From contig QHPX01000137.1 of assembly GCA_003219195.1 (NCBI GenBank), positions 1-47,124 of the forward strand: a DNA stretch of 47,124 nt, written 5' to 3'. Positions 8,314 through 17,326 of this stretch are shown piece by piece; within the stretch, counting starts at the first letter, position 1, and each line of letters starts with the position of its first letter. Under the pieces are notes generated by a model. It saw only the letters and a program-made list of their open reading frames with translations, made no database searches and was not told where the DNA came from. The position numbers were made by a program, and so were the translations under genes. The stretch comes from Verrucomicrobiota bacterium (GTDB lineage: Bacteria > Verrucomicrobiota > Verrucomicrobiia > Chthoniobacterales > UBA10450).

Positions 8314-8997
8314 CTATTCCACCTTCAGTCGAACGAAGATCGCAATGTGAACTGTAATTAGCAGCGGGACGAGAAAGCCGGGAATCAAAAGCCACGGCAG
8401 GGTTGTCATGATGGCTGAACTAGTTTCTGCGAAAATCAACCGCAGCGGGCCGGGCGAAGACGTTGCTCCCAATCCGATCGCGGCGATCAGATCCGCGATT
8501 CCAATGACATTCCAAATCCATAGGATCGCCCCAGCATTTGTGGTCTGTCGGTAGGCAAGCCACGCGACTGGGACAGCGGTTGCTCCGACAAAGATGTCGC
8601 CCCAGCCGGCGACCGGAGCGAACGGCGCGGGCAAACGCCCGGCCGCGAAAAGAATGATAAAACTCACGCCGAGCAGACGGACCGAGTGCACACCGACAAG
8701 AAGCCAGAGCGGCACTCGATGGAAAGCCTCGCGCAACGATCGGATGCGCGCGGCGGTTATGCAAAGGATCGTGATCGGAAGCACGATGGCCAGGCCGAGA
8801 CCGGGCGTGCCAAGTCCATGTTCGTAATAGAGGGTGCGGGTCGCGGCCAAAATTACGACGATGACGAACCAAATGCCAAGCCAGACAGCTATGCTAACTC
8901 GCGTCACGGGGTTGGAACCGAATCCGATCGACAAAGCGGCAATAACGATTGCGGCTGAAGCGGTCAATTCAATGGAGCCGATAAGATCAGTGTTCAT
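8314..8997 (-). CDS. Multi-pass membrane protein of unknown function
   Basis: 227 residues, strongly hydrophobic with about seven predicted transmembrane helices (roughly residues 10-28, 35-52, 66-84, 98-118, 125-145, 155-175 and 198-220). No catalytic or transport motif is recognised. The ATG is at 8997. A TGTATATACA palindrome lies about 107 bases upstream (9104-9115), matching the site at the start of the nearby marR-like gene on the same strand, so this gene is a likely target of that regulator; this is an inference from shared sites. Confidence 0.75.
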   Translation of the reverse strand: MNTDLIGSIELTASAAIVIAALSIGFGSNPVTRVSIAVWLGIWFVIVVILAATRTLYYEHGLGTPGLGLAIVLPITILCITAARIRSLREAFHRVPLWLLVGVHSVRLLGVSFIILFAAGRLPAPFAPVAGWGDIFVGATAVPVAWLAYRQTTNAGAILWIWNVIGIADLIAAIGLGATSSPGPLRLIFAETSSAIMTTLPWLLIPGFLVPLLITVHIAIFVRLKVE

Positions 8998-9103
8998 AGA
9001 TCATCCCTTTCTTTTTCATTTCGCTTTTCCGCGCCTGTCCCAGACATCGGCGGCAGAGCGAAACGGCGACAATACGGGATTATGCATCCTCTTTCCATCA
9101 TGC

Positions 9104-9115
9104 GTGTATATACAT
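9104..9115. promoter_or_regulatory. Operator-like palindrome upstream of the membrane protein gene
   Basis: GTGTATATACAT, with a perfect 10-bp palindromic core TGTATATACA at 9105-9114. It lies upstream of the gene starting at 8997 (minus strand). The following 60 bases resemble those after the site at 9338, so the site belongs to a duplicated tract. Confidence 0.6.
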
Positions 9116-9337
9116 CCTTCACTACAAAAATTTATCTTGGGCGCGTCAATGGCTGTGATCGTAGACCAAATGGTCGGAACCGAAGATAAGTGTTCATATT
9201 TCACTCCACGGTTCACTACGAGTGGATGTTTTGCGCTAAAGCCAGCATTTTCGCGCGCGTATTTTCTTTTTCGAGGAACCGTCGCGAGAGACTCGTTCGA
9301 CTCGGCTCAGGCAGGCTACGGTGGAACCATCGATCAA

Positions 9338-9349
9338 GTGTATATACAC
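9338..9349. promoter_or_regulatory. Operator-like palindrome just downstream of the MarR gene
   Basis: GTGTATATACAC, a perfect 12-bp palindrome, 18 bases past the end of the MarR gene in its direction. On the minus strand it falls just inside a short open frame starting ATG-AAA-GAT-GTG at 9358, which may be the remnant of a former downstream gene. Confidence 0.6.
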
Positions 9350-9366
9350 ATCTTTCATTGCGAAAA

Positions 9367-9795
9367 TTATTTTGAGCGAAGCGGTGGCCGCACCGGCCGC
9401 GACTGCAGACCAAACCGCCGTAAGACCGTCTCCGCGCCGGCGTCCGCGCGTTTCCAAACTGGCAAGGCGGCCACGGCTTTCTTCCTGCCCTTTGGTGTTA
9501 GTTCCATCCTTCGTATGCGCTGATCGCAGTGGGCAATCGCACAGACCCACCTTTTGTTTTCAAGCAGGCGCAAATTTCGCGACAGCGTTGTTCGCTCAAG
9601 ACCGAGTTTCGCAGACAACTCGGAGATGGAGAGCGGGCCGGTCTGTGCGAGCGTGGCCAGAATGGTGAATTGGGTTGCACGAAGCCCGCTCCCTCGAAAA
9701 TGTCTCTCGTAATGCTGGGTCACGGCCCTGCTGGCGTGGCGCAGGGCAGAGCACGCACAAGTGCGACACGCGTGGAACGAAGGTGAGGAAGCCAT
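9367..9795 (-). CDS. MarR family transcriptional regulator
   Basis: About 142 residues with a winged helix-turn-helix: LRATQFTILATLAQTGPLSI leads into the recognition helix region LSAKLGLERTTLSRNLRLLE and the wing with RRMELTPKGRK. These are standard MarR features. Family members usually bind as dimers to short palindromes and respond to small phenolic or oxidant ligands. I place the start at ATG 9795; the perfect palindrome GTGTATATACAC lies at 9801-9812, five bases before that ATG, as expected for autorepression. Cysteines cluster near the N terminus (HACRTCACSAL), so redox or metal sensing is possible but unproven. The C terminus is basic and short. Confidence 0.88.
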   Translation of the reverse strand: MASSPSFHACRTCACSALRHASRAVTQHYERHFRGSGLRATQFTILATLAQTGPLSISELSAKLGLERTTLSRNLRLLENKRWVCAIAHCDQRIRRMELTPKGRKKAVAALPVWKRADAGAETVLRRFGLQSRPVRPPLRSK

Positions 9796-9800
9796 TATCC

Positions 9801-9812
9801 GTGTATATACAC
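9801..9812. promoter_or_regulatory. Probable autoregulatory operator of the MarR gene
   Basis: A perfect 12-bp palindrome, GTGTATATACAC, five bases upstream of the chosen MarR start. Binding here would block transcription or initiation of its own gene. The same core occurs at 9104 and 9338. Confidence 0.7.
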
Positions 9813-9831
9813 GCATGATGCGAAGAGTCAA

Positions 9832-10204
9832 TCCGCTGAAGCAGATTTTCTGTTTTAGAGACGAGCGTGGGCGCTAGGGGATAGAAGTCCCCACTTTCGC
9901 AACGTTATTCCGAATGCTTTGACTCTCTCGTTTCCACTCAATCGACCTATTGGCTTTCCAGCATCTAGGTCGCCCTGATCGCCGTTGACGCCATTCGCAA
10001 ACAGGCGGCGAGGCAGGCTGAGATCAGAAGTCAGAAGCCAGCTCGGAACTGAAAGAGCGGCGCAATCGTCGTTGCTACATCGGCCGCTGCAAGCCGTAAG
10101 CGCGTACCCAAGCCCGAAGCGCAAAAGAAGGCTTCATGATATCGAAGCGAGGGCTAAATTATGCGTTCCACCGGTTATGTTCGCGGAAGAGAATCCTGAT
10201 TGTC
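9832..10204. other. Gap between the MarR gene and the second lipoprotein
   Basis: About 370 bases between divergently placed genes. It must contain the promoters for the MarR gene (minus) and the lipoprotein (plus), but I see no confident -35/-10 pair, no riboswitch-like fold and no protein-coding signature. Confidence 0.4.
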
Positions 10205-10537
10205 ATGCCATTTAGTTTTCTCCGATATAAGGCCCGATTAGCGATAAGCGCCGTGGCAGTTTTGCTGTGTGCCATGACCGGCTGCGGCGGTCCTTCCCAC
10301 GACATCGTCGGTAAATGGCACACGCCCGGGAATGCAAATGCAATCGTTTGGGAATTCTCTGAAAATGGTTCTGTTCTGATCGGAAATACGCGCGGGAGGT
10401 ATAGTTTCGGCGACAATAACCGGATCAAGATCGAGACGCCGTTCGCTACCTCTGTTTATCAGATGGAATTCGCGGGCGACCGTATGATTTTGCGAGAGGT
10501 CAACGGCTCCAAGCTCGAGTTTACGAGGATAAGATAA
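10205..10537 (+). CDS. Small lipoprotein, paralog of the gene at 7898
   Basis: 110 residues, starting MPFSFLRYKARLAISAVAVL with a lipobox ending MTGC, then GGPSHDIVGKWHTPGN, IVWEFSEN, RGRYSFGDNNRIKIETPFAT and a C-terminal FTRIR. It matches the 7898 protein residue for residue over most of its length, and the DNA around both start codons (ATGCCATTTAGTTTT) is identical. The pair is therefore a duplication. Predicted membrane-anchored lipoprotein; function unknown. An upstream in-frame ATG at 10136 is possible, but the paralog supports 10205. Confidence 0.8.
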   Translation: MPFSFLRYKARLAISAVAVLLCAMTGCGGPSHDIVGKWHTPGNANAIVWEFSENGSVLIGNTRGRYSFGDNNRIKIETPFATSVYQMEFAGDRMILREVNGSKLEFTRIR

Positions 10538-10705
10538 AATCGCGGCAGATATCAGCGTTTTTACACAGATCCCCAACCGCAAAGCAAACGTTCAACGCCC
10601 AACATCCAACGTTGAAGTCAGAACAGAAATCCGGGGATCCGCGCGGCTGTTTTGTGCTTCATTGAATCCGTTTTTATTCGCGTAATCCGCGGTTCGTGGT
10701 TCGTA
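10538..10705. other. Convergent intergenic spacer
   Basis: 168 bases between the lipoprotein and asnS. It contains low-complexity phrases such as CAACGCCCAACATCCAACG near 10591-10610. No gene, no clear terminator with a T-run and no copy of the dispersed 10-mer. Confidence 0.4.
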
Positions 10706-12103
10706 CTAGAACTCGGCGCTGCCGGGGGTTCGCGCGAATGGAATGACGTCGCGGATGTTTGACACGCCGGTGAGGAACATAAGCATGCGTTCGAAGCCGA
10801 GACCGAACCCGGAATGCGGGACCGTTCCGTAGCGGCGAAGATCGAGATACCACTTGTAATCGGCCGGATCCATTTTGTGCCGGCGCATGTTCGTCTCCAG
10901 AACTTCGAGGCGCTCCTCACGCTGACTTCCACCGACGATTTCGCCGATGCCGGGGACCAGCAGGTCCATCGCGGTAACCGTTTTATTATCATCGTTCAAG
11001 CGCATGTAGAACGGCTTGATCTCTTTCGGGTAATTGAAAACGGTGACCGGGCATTTAAAATGTCTCTCAGTCAGCCAGCGCTCGTGTTCCGATTGCAGGT
11101 TCAATCCATATTCGACCGGGAACTCGAATCTCTCCCCGCTCTTTTTCAGAAGCTCGATCGCTTCGATATAGGAGACTCTTTGAAACGCCCGTTCGACGAC
11201 GAAGTCGAGGCGCGCGAGTAATTCCTTGTCCACGAACTTGGCAAACAATCCGAGCTCTTCGGGACAATTCTCTCGAAGATCGACAATTAGATATTTCACG
11301 ATCTCCTCAGCGAGATCCATATTGCCGTTTAAATCGCAGAACGCCATTTCCGGCTCGATCATCCAAAATTCGTTTGCGTGCCGCGAGGTGTTCGAGTTCT
11401 CGGCGCGAAACGTCGGGCCAAAGGTGTAGACCTTCGAGAGCGACAAGGCGAACGCCTCCACCTCGAGCTGACCGCTCACGGTCAGGTAAGTCTGGCGCGC
11501 GAAAAAGTCTTTCGTGTAATCGATCTCGCCATTTTTCGTTCGCGGAGGATTCTTGGCGTCGATAGCGGTGACGCGAAACAATTCGCCTGCGCCTTCGCAA
11601 TCGCTTCCCGTGATGATCGGCGTGTGGACGTAAACGAAGCCGCGTTCTTGAAAAAATTTATGAATGGCGAAGGCGAGCCGGCTGCGCACGCGAAAGACGC
11701 AACCAAAAAGATTTGAGCGCGGCCGCAGGTGCGCGATCTCGCGCAAAAATTCCGGCGTGTGTCCCTTCTTTTGCAGCGGATAGCTGTCGTCGGCGAGGCC
11801 GACGATGTCGATCTTCTCCGCCACGACCTCCCAGCTTTGGCCTTTGCCCTGGGATGCAACGAGCTCGCCTTCTACTATTATGGAAGCGCCCGTGGTCAAA
11901 CGCTGAACCTCGGCATAATTCGCCAACAAATTTTTGGCAATAATCTGAAGATTGCGCAGGCAAGAACCGTCGTTCAGCTCAATGAAGGAGAAATCTTTCG
12001 CATCGCGGCGCGTGCGCACCCAACCCTGCACCAAAATCCGCGCAATCGGTGCGGAGCTTCTTAGCGCATCCTTTACCGAAATTGGTGAAAATGTATCGCT
12101 CAC
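10706..12103 (-). CDS. asnS: Asparagine-tRNA ligase
   Basis: Class II aminoacyl-tRNA synthetase that charges tRNA-Asn. An N-terminal OB-fold anticodon-binding domain (residues ~15-110, [13 protein letters not shown]) is followed by the catalytic core with motif 1 ([19 protein letters not shown]), motif 2 ([20 protein letters not shown]) and motif 3 near the C terminus ([13 protein letters not shown]). With the start I prefer, GTG at 12103 ([10 protein letters not shown]), the protein is 465 residues, the normal size. A longer frame opens at 12196, but its first 31 residues look unlike the family. Two dispersed motif copies lie inside (11276, 11806). It is divergent from the DoxX-like gene. 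Confidence 0.97.
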   Translation of the reverse strand: MSDTFSPISVKDALRSSAPIARILVQGWVRTRRDAKDFSFIELNDGSCLRNLQIIAKNLLANYAEVQRLTTGASIIVEGELVASQGKGQSWEVVAEKIDIVGLADDSYPLQKKGHTPEFLREIAHLRPRSNLFGCVFRVRSRLAFAIHKFFQERGFVYVHTPIITGSDCEGAGELFRVTAIDAKNPPRTKNGEIDYTKDFFARQTYLTVSGQLEVEAFALSLSKVYTFGPTFRAENSNTSRHANEFWMIEPEMAFCDLNGNMDLAEEIVKYLIVDLRENCPEELGLFAKFVDKELLARLDFVVERAFQRVSYIEAIELLKKSGERFEFPVEYGLNLQSEHERWLTERHFKCPVTVFNYPKEIKPFYMRLNDDNKTVTAMDLLVPGIGEIVGGSQREERLEVLETNMRRHKMDPADYKWYLDLRRYGTVPHSGFGLGFERMLMFLTGVSNIRDVIPFARTPGSAEF

Positions 12104-12249
12104 AATTTCAATCAGGAAACCAGGAACCCAGGAAAAGCAACTCGAAGAAACGCGATCGCTCGCCAAGCGAAGATTCCGTTCGGAGCCCCGCCGCAAACAG
12201 TTTGAGATTCATGTTTCTCCGCAATGTCGGATCGTGTTAGAAGCAGCGA

Positions 12250-12663
12250 ATGCAAAATCTGCACACACTCGCGGGAGCTCTATTTCTGTCGCAGATCCTG
12301 GTTTCAGCGTTTCTCGCGATTCTTTTTCTGCAATCCGGCATCGACAAGGTAGTCGACCGGCGAGGAAATCTCGACTGGTTGAAAGGGCATTTTGCCAAAA
12401 GTCCGCTGGCTGGGATGGTGCCGCTGATGGTCCTTGCGATCACGACCCTTGAGCTTGCAGCGGGAGCTTTGTCCGCGATTGGATGCGTGCTCGTAATTTT
12501 TTCGCACGATACAACGGTGGCGTTTTACGGCGCCGTCGTTTCCGCGACGTCGATCTTAGCGCTCTTTTTCGGTCAGCGAATGGCAAAGGACTATGGTGGC
12601 GCGGCTGTCCTCGTTCCTTATTTTTTTGTGACGTTGCTCGGGATTTATCTGCTCGCTCAATAG
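12250..12663 (+). CDS. DoxX-like membrane protein
   Basis: 137 residues with four predicted transmembrane helices (about 10-30, 52-72, 78-98 and 118-136) and the segment FLQSGIDKVVDRRGNLDWLK, typical of DoxX/DoxD-related small membrane proteins. Characterised relatives act in thiosulfate-quinone reduction or in redox complexes, but most are uncharacterised. The cupin gene begins 24 bases downstream on the same strand, suggesting a two-gene unit. Confidence 0.78.
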   Translation: MQNLHTLAGALFLSQILVSAFLAILFLQSGIDKVVDRRGNLDWLKGHFAKSPLAGMVPLMVLAITTLELAAGALSAIGCVLVIFSHDTTVAFYGAVVSATSILALFFGQRMAKDYGGAAVLVPYFFVTLLGIYLLAQ

Positions 12664-12687
12664 GCAAGGGCAAAGAAACGGCGAAAT

Positions 12688-13167
12688 ATGCAGAAGATTA
12701 ATACGAAAGATATCGCCGAGGACTCGTGGACTTCGCCGAAAGGGAAGTTCGCCGGGTTCGGCAGGAGCGTCTCGATCGCGCTGGGGCGAAAAGAAACTTC
12801 GACCGACTTGCAAGATCGACATCCATTCGATCTCGAAATTCTGCGCCTAACTCCGGGGCAAACTCCATACCCATATCACTTACACAGCGCGCAATGGGAG
12901 CTTTATCACGTCGTTTCGGGGAATGGCTTCGTTCGTCACAAAGATGGAACGACCCCTATTGAGACGGGCGACGCATTTATCTTTGGACCTGACGAGCCTC
13001 ATCAACTTACCAATAACGGCAAAGAGGACCTCGTCGTCTACGTTGTCGCCGATAATCCGATCGGCGAGTCGGCCTATTACCCTGACAGCAAGAAATGGCT
13101 GGTGCGGTCGCCGGAGCGCAGACTGATGCGTTCCAAGGCGCTCGATTATTACGACGGCGAGGAATAA
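12688..13167 (+). CDS. Cupin domain protein
   Basis: 159 residues. Residues about 55-120 form a cupin beta-barrel: the first motif is around YHLHSAQWELYHVVSGNG, with metal-ligand candidates His and Glu, and the second is GDAFIFGPDEPHQLTN, with a candidate His. It is probably a small metal-binding cupin; substrate unknown. It is placed right after the DoxX-like gene. A copy of AAGATCGACA at 12812 is read here in a different frame (Gln-Asp-Arg-His) from copies elsewhere, showing that the motif is conserved as DNA rather than as a peptide. Confidence 0.85.
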   Translation: MQKINTKDIAEDSWTSPKGKFAGFGRSVSIALGRKETSTDLQDRHPFDLEILRLTPGQTPYPYHLHSAQWELYHVVSGNGFVRHKDGTTPIETGDAFIFGPDEPHQLTNNGKEDLVVYVVADNPIGESAYYPDSKKWLVRSPERRLMRSKALDYYDGEE

Positions 13168-13368
13168 GTCGCCGAAGTAAATCGCCGAAGTGCGGCAAAG
13201 GTGACTCTATCGTCTGTGCCCACGCGATTCGCCGCGATGACATAGCTCTGGTTTTCAATCGCGCGGGCGTGGTCTCGTTCGTAATACTTTAGGCTTGCCG
13301 TCGGAATTGTCTGCTGTCAGCCTAGTCGGCGCAGAGGCAGGCGACAAAACTGAAAGGAGACTTAATAT

Positions 13369-14106
13369 ATGTTTGGTCGAATCATTGCGTTTCTCTACGG
13401 ACTGGTTTGTTACCTCATCTTCCTGGTGTCATTCTTGTATGCAATCGGTTTCGTCGGCAACGTTATCGTTCCGAAATCGATTGATTCCGGGCCGGAAGGG
13501 CCGCTGGCGAAGGCGCTCGTCATCAACGCTGTTTTACTCAGTCTTTTCGCCGTTCAACACAGCGTGATGGCGCGGCAATGGTTCAAACGCGCCTGGACAA
13601 AATTTGTCCCCGAGCCGGTTGAACGCAGCACTTATGTGTTATTGGCCAGCCTGATTTTGTTGCTGCTCTTTTGGAAATGGCATCCGATGAAAGGAATCGT
13701 TTGGGACGTCCGCAACCCAAATGGCCGCACCTTGTTGCAAGGCCTCTATTGGATCGGCTGGGGGTTGGTTCTTGTTTCAACTTATCTCATCGATCATTTT
13801 GGTCTCTTCGGCATGAAGCAGGTCTATAACTATTTGGTGGCCAAACATGACGAGCCGCCACCTTTTAGGACGCCGACTTTGTACAAGATCGTGCGTCATC
13901 CGCTTTACCTCGGGTTCATCACTGCGTTCTGGGCCACGCCGCACATGACGACAGGACACTTGTTCTTCGCCGTTATGACCACAGCTTACATCCTGGTGGC
14001 GATCCAATTCGAGGAGCGAGATCTGATCCGCTTCTACGGCGACAGCTACCGAAAGTATCGAAAACAAGTATCGATGTTGTTTCCGCTTCGCCTGCGAAAG
14101 CGATAA
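13369..14106 (+). CDS. mddA: Methanethiol S-methyltransferase (MddA type)
   Basis: Integral membrane methyltransferase that converts methanethiol to dimethyl sulfide using S-adenosylmethionine. 245 residues with about five transmembrane helices; diagnostic blocks are [62 protein letters not shown] and [20 protein letters not shown]. These match the MddA branch of the NnrU/isoprenylcysteine methyltransferase superfamily closely. A good Shine-Dalgarno, AAGGAG, lies at 13354-13359, 9 bases before the ATG. Sulfur-amino-acid genes lie 9 kb away, but no methionine gamma-lyase can be firmly assigned. Members of the superfamily with other substrates cannot be fully excluded. Confidence 0.88.
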   Translation: MFGRIIAFLYGLVCYLIFLVSFLYAIGFVGNVIVPKSIDSGPEGPLAKALVINAVLLSLFAVQHSVMARQWFKRAWTKFVPEPVERSTYVLLASLILLLLFWKWHPMKGIVWDVRNPNGRTLLQGLYWIGWGLVLVSTYLIDHFGLFGMKQVYNYLVAKHDEPPPFRTPTLYKIVRHPLYLGFITAFWATPHMTTGHLFFAVMTTAYILVAIQFEERDLIRFYGDSYRKYRKQVSMLFPLRLRKR

Positions 14107-14121
14107 CGCTGACGCCGCGAA

Positions 14122-14182
14122 CTGTAGGGAACGCTATTAGCTTCCCTTTTCTTTAATCGGGAAGGCAACGCCTTCCCTACAG
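14122..14182. repeat. Palindromic intergenic element with perfect 9-bp ends
   Basis: CTGTAGGGA at 14122 and TCCCTACAG ending at 14182 are exact inverted copies. It lies between mddA and the convergent Rieske pseudogene, where a bidirectional terminator would be useful, but there is no clear T-run. The clearest example of the GTAGGG/CCCTAC family in the window. Confidence 0.8.
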
Positions 14183-14225
14183 AAGGGAAGACGCTGCGCT
14201 CCGTCTGCATCTCCGCAATTCGCGG

Positions 14226-15312
14226 TCAAGAGTCATTCAGAAAACGCGCGAGAAGTTTGCGGAAGTGATGCGTGCCGGCTTCGCGGCGGGGCGATTAACG
14301 CCCGCGATCATAGAGACGCGACCGCAGACCGCGCTGAACGGATTCGACAACTTCTTCGTCCTCCATTTCAACACGATGCAGATCGGCGCCGACGCCGCTT
14401 GATTGTCGATCTTTGTCCCAGACGTAACTGAGAAATGAAATTCGCGTGCGTTCCGGACCGACCGGATAGACGACGTTCACCGAAACACCCCACGGATAAA
14501 AATTCATCATCAAGTTTGGGAAGAGCCAGTAATAAAACGCCGCGATGTTGCTGCCGTGATCGGGATGATCTTCTGGGAGCATGAGTGAATCTTCTTTCGA
14601 TTTGCCGACGCCAAGCTGTAGCGTTCCGTACGGATAAAGCTCGGTACGGTATTCGCTGTAATCGAGCCCGGCGAGACTGGTACCGTGCACATACGGGAGA
14701 TGAAATTCTTCAAGGTAATTATCGATGTAGAGCGCCCAGTTCGCTTTCAGGAAATAATCGCGTGATGTGGATGGATCGAACACGGCGCGATCGAGCGGGA
14801 GAAAGTTTACTCGCTCGTTCATCGGCTTAACGAGTTCGTCAAACGCAAACGCGGGATTGAGATTGCAAAATAAAAACGGACCCCAACGTTCAAGCGCAAC
14901 GCGCAGCAGATTGTCTTTTTCGCTCGGCAAATTTGCGACACAATCGAATTCCGGCATGGACGAAAACGATCCATCAAGCGCGAACTTCCGGCCGTGATAA
15001 CGACAGCGCATTCCCTTGAGGTGTCCTTCGCCCTCAAGCACGATCGCGCCGCGATGCGTGCAGACGTTCGACAAACAATGTGTTTGCACGTTTTCATCGA
15101 CCGTCAGGAACAGCGGTTCGTCCAGACAACCTTCGAGCAACGTAACCGGGCGCTTTCACTTGCGCGGCTTCACCGATGAACTGCCAGGCGCACGCGAAAA
15201 TTCTTCCCTTGGCGCGTTCGTGCCACGCAAGATCGACATATACATCCGCGGGCAATGTTTCCGCGCAGGAAATGTCGTCGTTTATTCGAAAACCAGGAGA
15301 AGATTTATCCAC
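14226..15312 (-). pseudogene. Rieske-type ring-hydroxylating oxygenase alpha subunit, inactivated
   Basis: The intact family forms mononuclear-iron oxygenases with an N-terminal Rieske [2Fe-2S] domain. The cluster ligands survive here: CTH near the start of CTHRGAIV and CRYH in GMRCRYHGRKF. The catalytic-domain segment YIDNYLEEFHLPYVH, with the iron-binding Asn/His pattern, is also present. Two lesions break the gene. First, an apparent one-base insertion at about 15146-15152, in GCGCCCGG, separates the N-terminal part (FRINDDISCAETLPADVY and WQFIGEAAQVKAP) from PVTLLEGCLDEPL in the next frame. Second, a TAA at 14295-14297 interrupts the C-terminal sequence, where SPRREAGTHHFRKLLARFLN continues in frame to a TGA at 14226. 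The intact middle alone (14295-15140) would be 281 residues. The N-terminal start is uncertain. Confidence 0.85.
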
Positions 15313-15346
15313 AGATTTTGCAGATTAACGCAGATTCGACGCAGAC
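15312..15346. repeat. Phased CAGATT direct repeats
   Basis: CAGATT recurs at 15312, 15321 and 15331, then CAGACG at 15342, a spacing of about 9-11 bases or one helical turn. It lies at the 5' edge of the Rieske pseudogene in an intergenic tract. Confidence 0.5.
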
Positions 15347-15370
15347 GTCCAACGCTCAGGCTCATAGCAG

Positions 15371-15430
15371 TTGTGGGGCAACCGCTCCGGTTGCCAACTA
15401 AAGTAAAACGGCAGCGATGCGCCTGCCCTA
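15371..15430. repeat. Palindromic intergenic element
   Basis: Starts TTGTGGGGCAACCG and ends GCCTGCCCTACA. It contains a perfect 8-bp hairpin, GGCAACCG-CTC-CGGTTGCC (15377-15395). It sits just downstream of the frameshifted speA gene (minus strand), between it and the Rieske pseudogene. Confidence 0.65.
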
Positions 15431-15453
15431 CATAGCCAGTCTGCCGGTCACGC

Positions 15454-17326
15454 TTAACTCAGCGGCAACCAATTGCCTGGTTGCGACGGCGGTTTGATGC
15501 CATTGAGTGAGAGGTACGTGTATTCCTGCAAGAGGCGCTCGTAATCGGAGAGAAGTTTCATCGCGTCGTTCGGTTTTAAACGGTCGGTCTTGATCGCGGC
15601 GTCGACTTGCGTTTTGAGAAGGCGCATAAGCTCGACTTTGTCCCATTGCGTCATGGCAAGAACTTCGCCGATCGTACTGCCTTCAATCACTTCCTCGATG
15701 TACCAGCCGGATTCTTCGTCGGGATCGAGAAAGACATGCACCTCGGTGACGCGTCCGAACAAATTGTGCAGATCGCCCATGATGTCCTGGTAGGCGCCGA
15801 CCATGAAGACGCCGAGATAATAAATTTCGCCGGGCGCGATGCGATGAAGCGGAAGCGTGTCGCGAACGTCCTGCAGGTCGATGAACTTCGAGATTTTGCC
15901 GTCGGAATCGCAAGTGATGTCGACAATCATGCCGTTGCGATCGGGCGGCGTGGTTAGTCGGTGGATCGGCATGATCGGGAACAATTGGCCGAGCGCCCAA
16001 TGATCGAGCAGCGATTGGAAAACGGAAAAGTTGCAGATGTATTGATCGCCCAGCGAAGTCTCGAGCTGCTTTATTTCGTCCGGCACATAGCGCAAACCGC
16101 GATGCATATGGACGATTTGCTGCGCGAGCTGCCAGTAAACGGTCTCGATTTTTGCTTTCGATTCGAGATCGAGGGCGCTGCTTCACATCGAGAATGTCGG
16201 GCACGAGCTTGTGGTCCTTTTCGCTGGCCTCGACCTTCAATTTCGGCGCGGTTCTTTCGAGGGAACTGAACGCTTCCATCACGAGCACGGAATGATGCGC
16301 GACAATCGCGCGACCGCCTTCACTCACGATCGCGGGATGCGCAACACCTTCGGAATCGCACACATCGGCGATGTTCCAGACTACATCGTTAGCATATTCC
16401 TGAAGGGAATAATTCGCCGAGCTATCGAAATCGCTGCGCGAGCCGTCATAATCGACGCCAAGACCGCCGCCAACATCGAGATAACCGAGTTCGTGACCGA
16501 GTTTTGCGAGCTTCGCGTAGTAGCGTGCCGCTTCGCGCACCGCGCGTTTGATCGTCGAGATGTCGGGTACCTGTGAGCCGACGTGGAAATGAACGAGTTT
16601 GAGACAATGGGCAAAGCCGGCGTCTTTTAATATCTGGCTCGCAGCGACAAGATTGGTCGTGTCGAGACCGAACTTCGCGTTCTCGCCTCCACTCGGCGAC
16701 CATTTGCCGGAGCCTTTGCTGTGCAGCCGTACGCGAATCCCAATGTGCGGTTCGACGCCGACTTCGTTTGAGGTGCGAATCGTTTGTTCGAGTTCCTCAA
16801 GTTTTTCGACTACGATGACAACCGACTTGCCGAGCTTGCGGCCGAGCAGCGCGATCCGAATGAAGGCGGGATCTTTGTAGCCGTTGCAGACGATCAGGCT
16901 CTCCGGGTCCTTGTGCATGGCGAGCGCGGCGACGAGTTCGGGTTTGCTGCCGGCTTCAAGACCGAAATGAAATTGCTGGCCGGCATCGACAATCTCTTCG
17001 ATGACTTCGCGCAATTGATTGACTTTGATCGGAAAGACGCCGCGGTACTGATTGCGATAGCCGAACTCGCTCATCGCGGTTTGAAACGCGCGGTTGACCG
17101 ATTCGACGCGGTGGCGCAACAAATCCTGAAACCGGATGACGAGCGGAAAACCGAGACCGCGCGAGCGCGCTTCGTTGACGACTTCGAGGATGTCGATGTT
17201 GCCGCCGTTTTCCTGGAGCGGCCGAGCCTCGACATTCCCGGCGCTGTTGATCGTGAAGTAATCGCCGCCCCACCGGTCGACGTTGTAAGTGGCGATAGCA
17301 GACTCAACGTCCCACTCGGTTTTCAT
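15454..17326 (-). CDS. speA: Biosynthetic arginine decarboxylase, apparent frameshift
   Basis: PLP enzyme converting arginine to agmatine for polyamine synthesis. The N-terminal two-thirds (from MKTEWDVESAIATYNVDRWG) has the PLP lysine in FPIKVNQ, the HFHVGSQ and GGGLGVDYDGS segments and VSEGGRAIVAHHS. The frame is lost near 16173-16175, where a GGG run (CCC on the coding strand) seems to hold one extra base; the C-terminal third resumes in the next frame with ESKAKIETVYWQLAQQI and ends EYTYLSLNGIKPPSQPGNW. Restored, it is about 623 residues, normal for SpeA. I prefer ATG at 17326 over a start 42 bases upstream because the family begins MKT. If the frameshift is real the gene is dead unless read by +1 slippage; an assembly error is equally likely. 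Confidence 0.88.
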
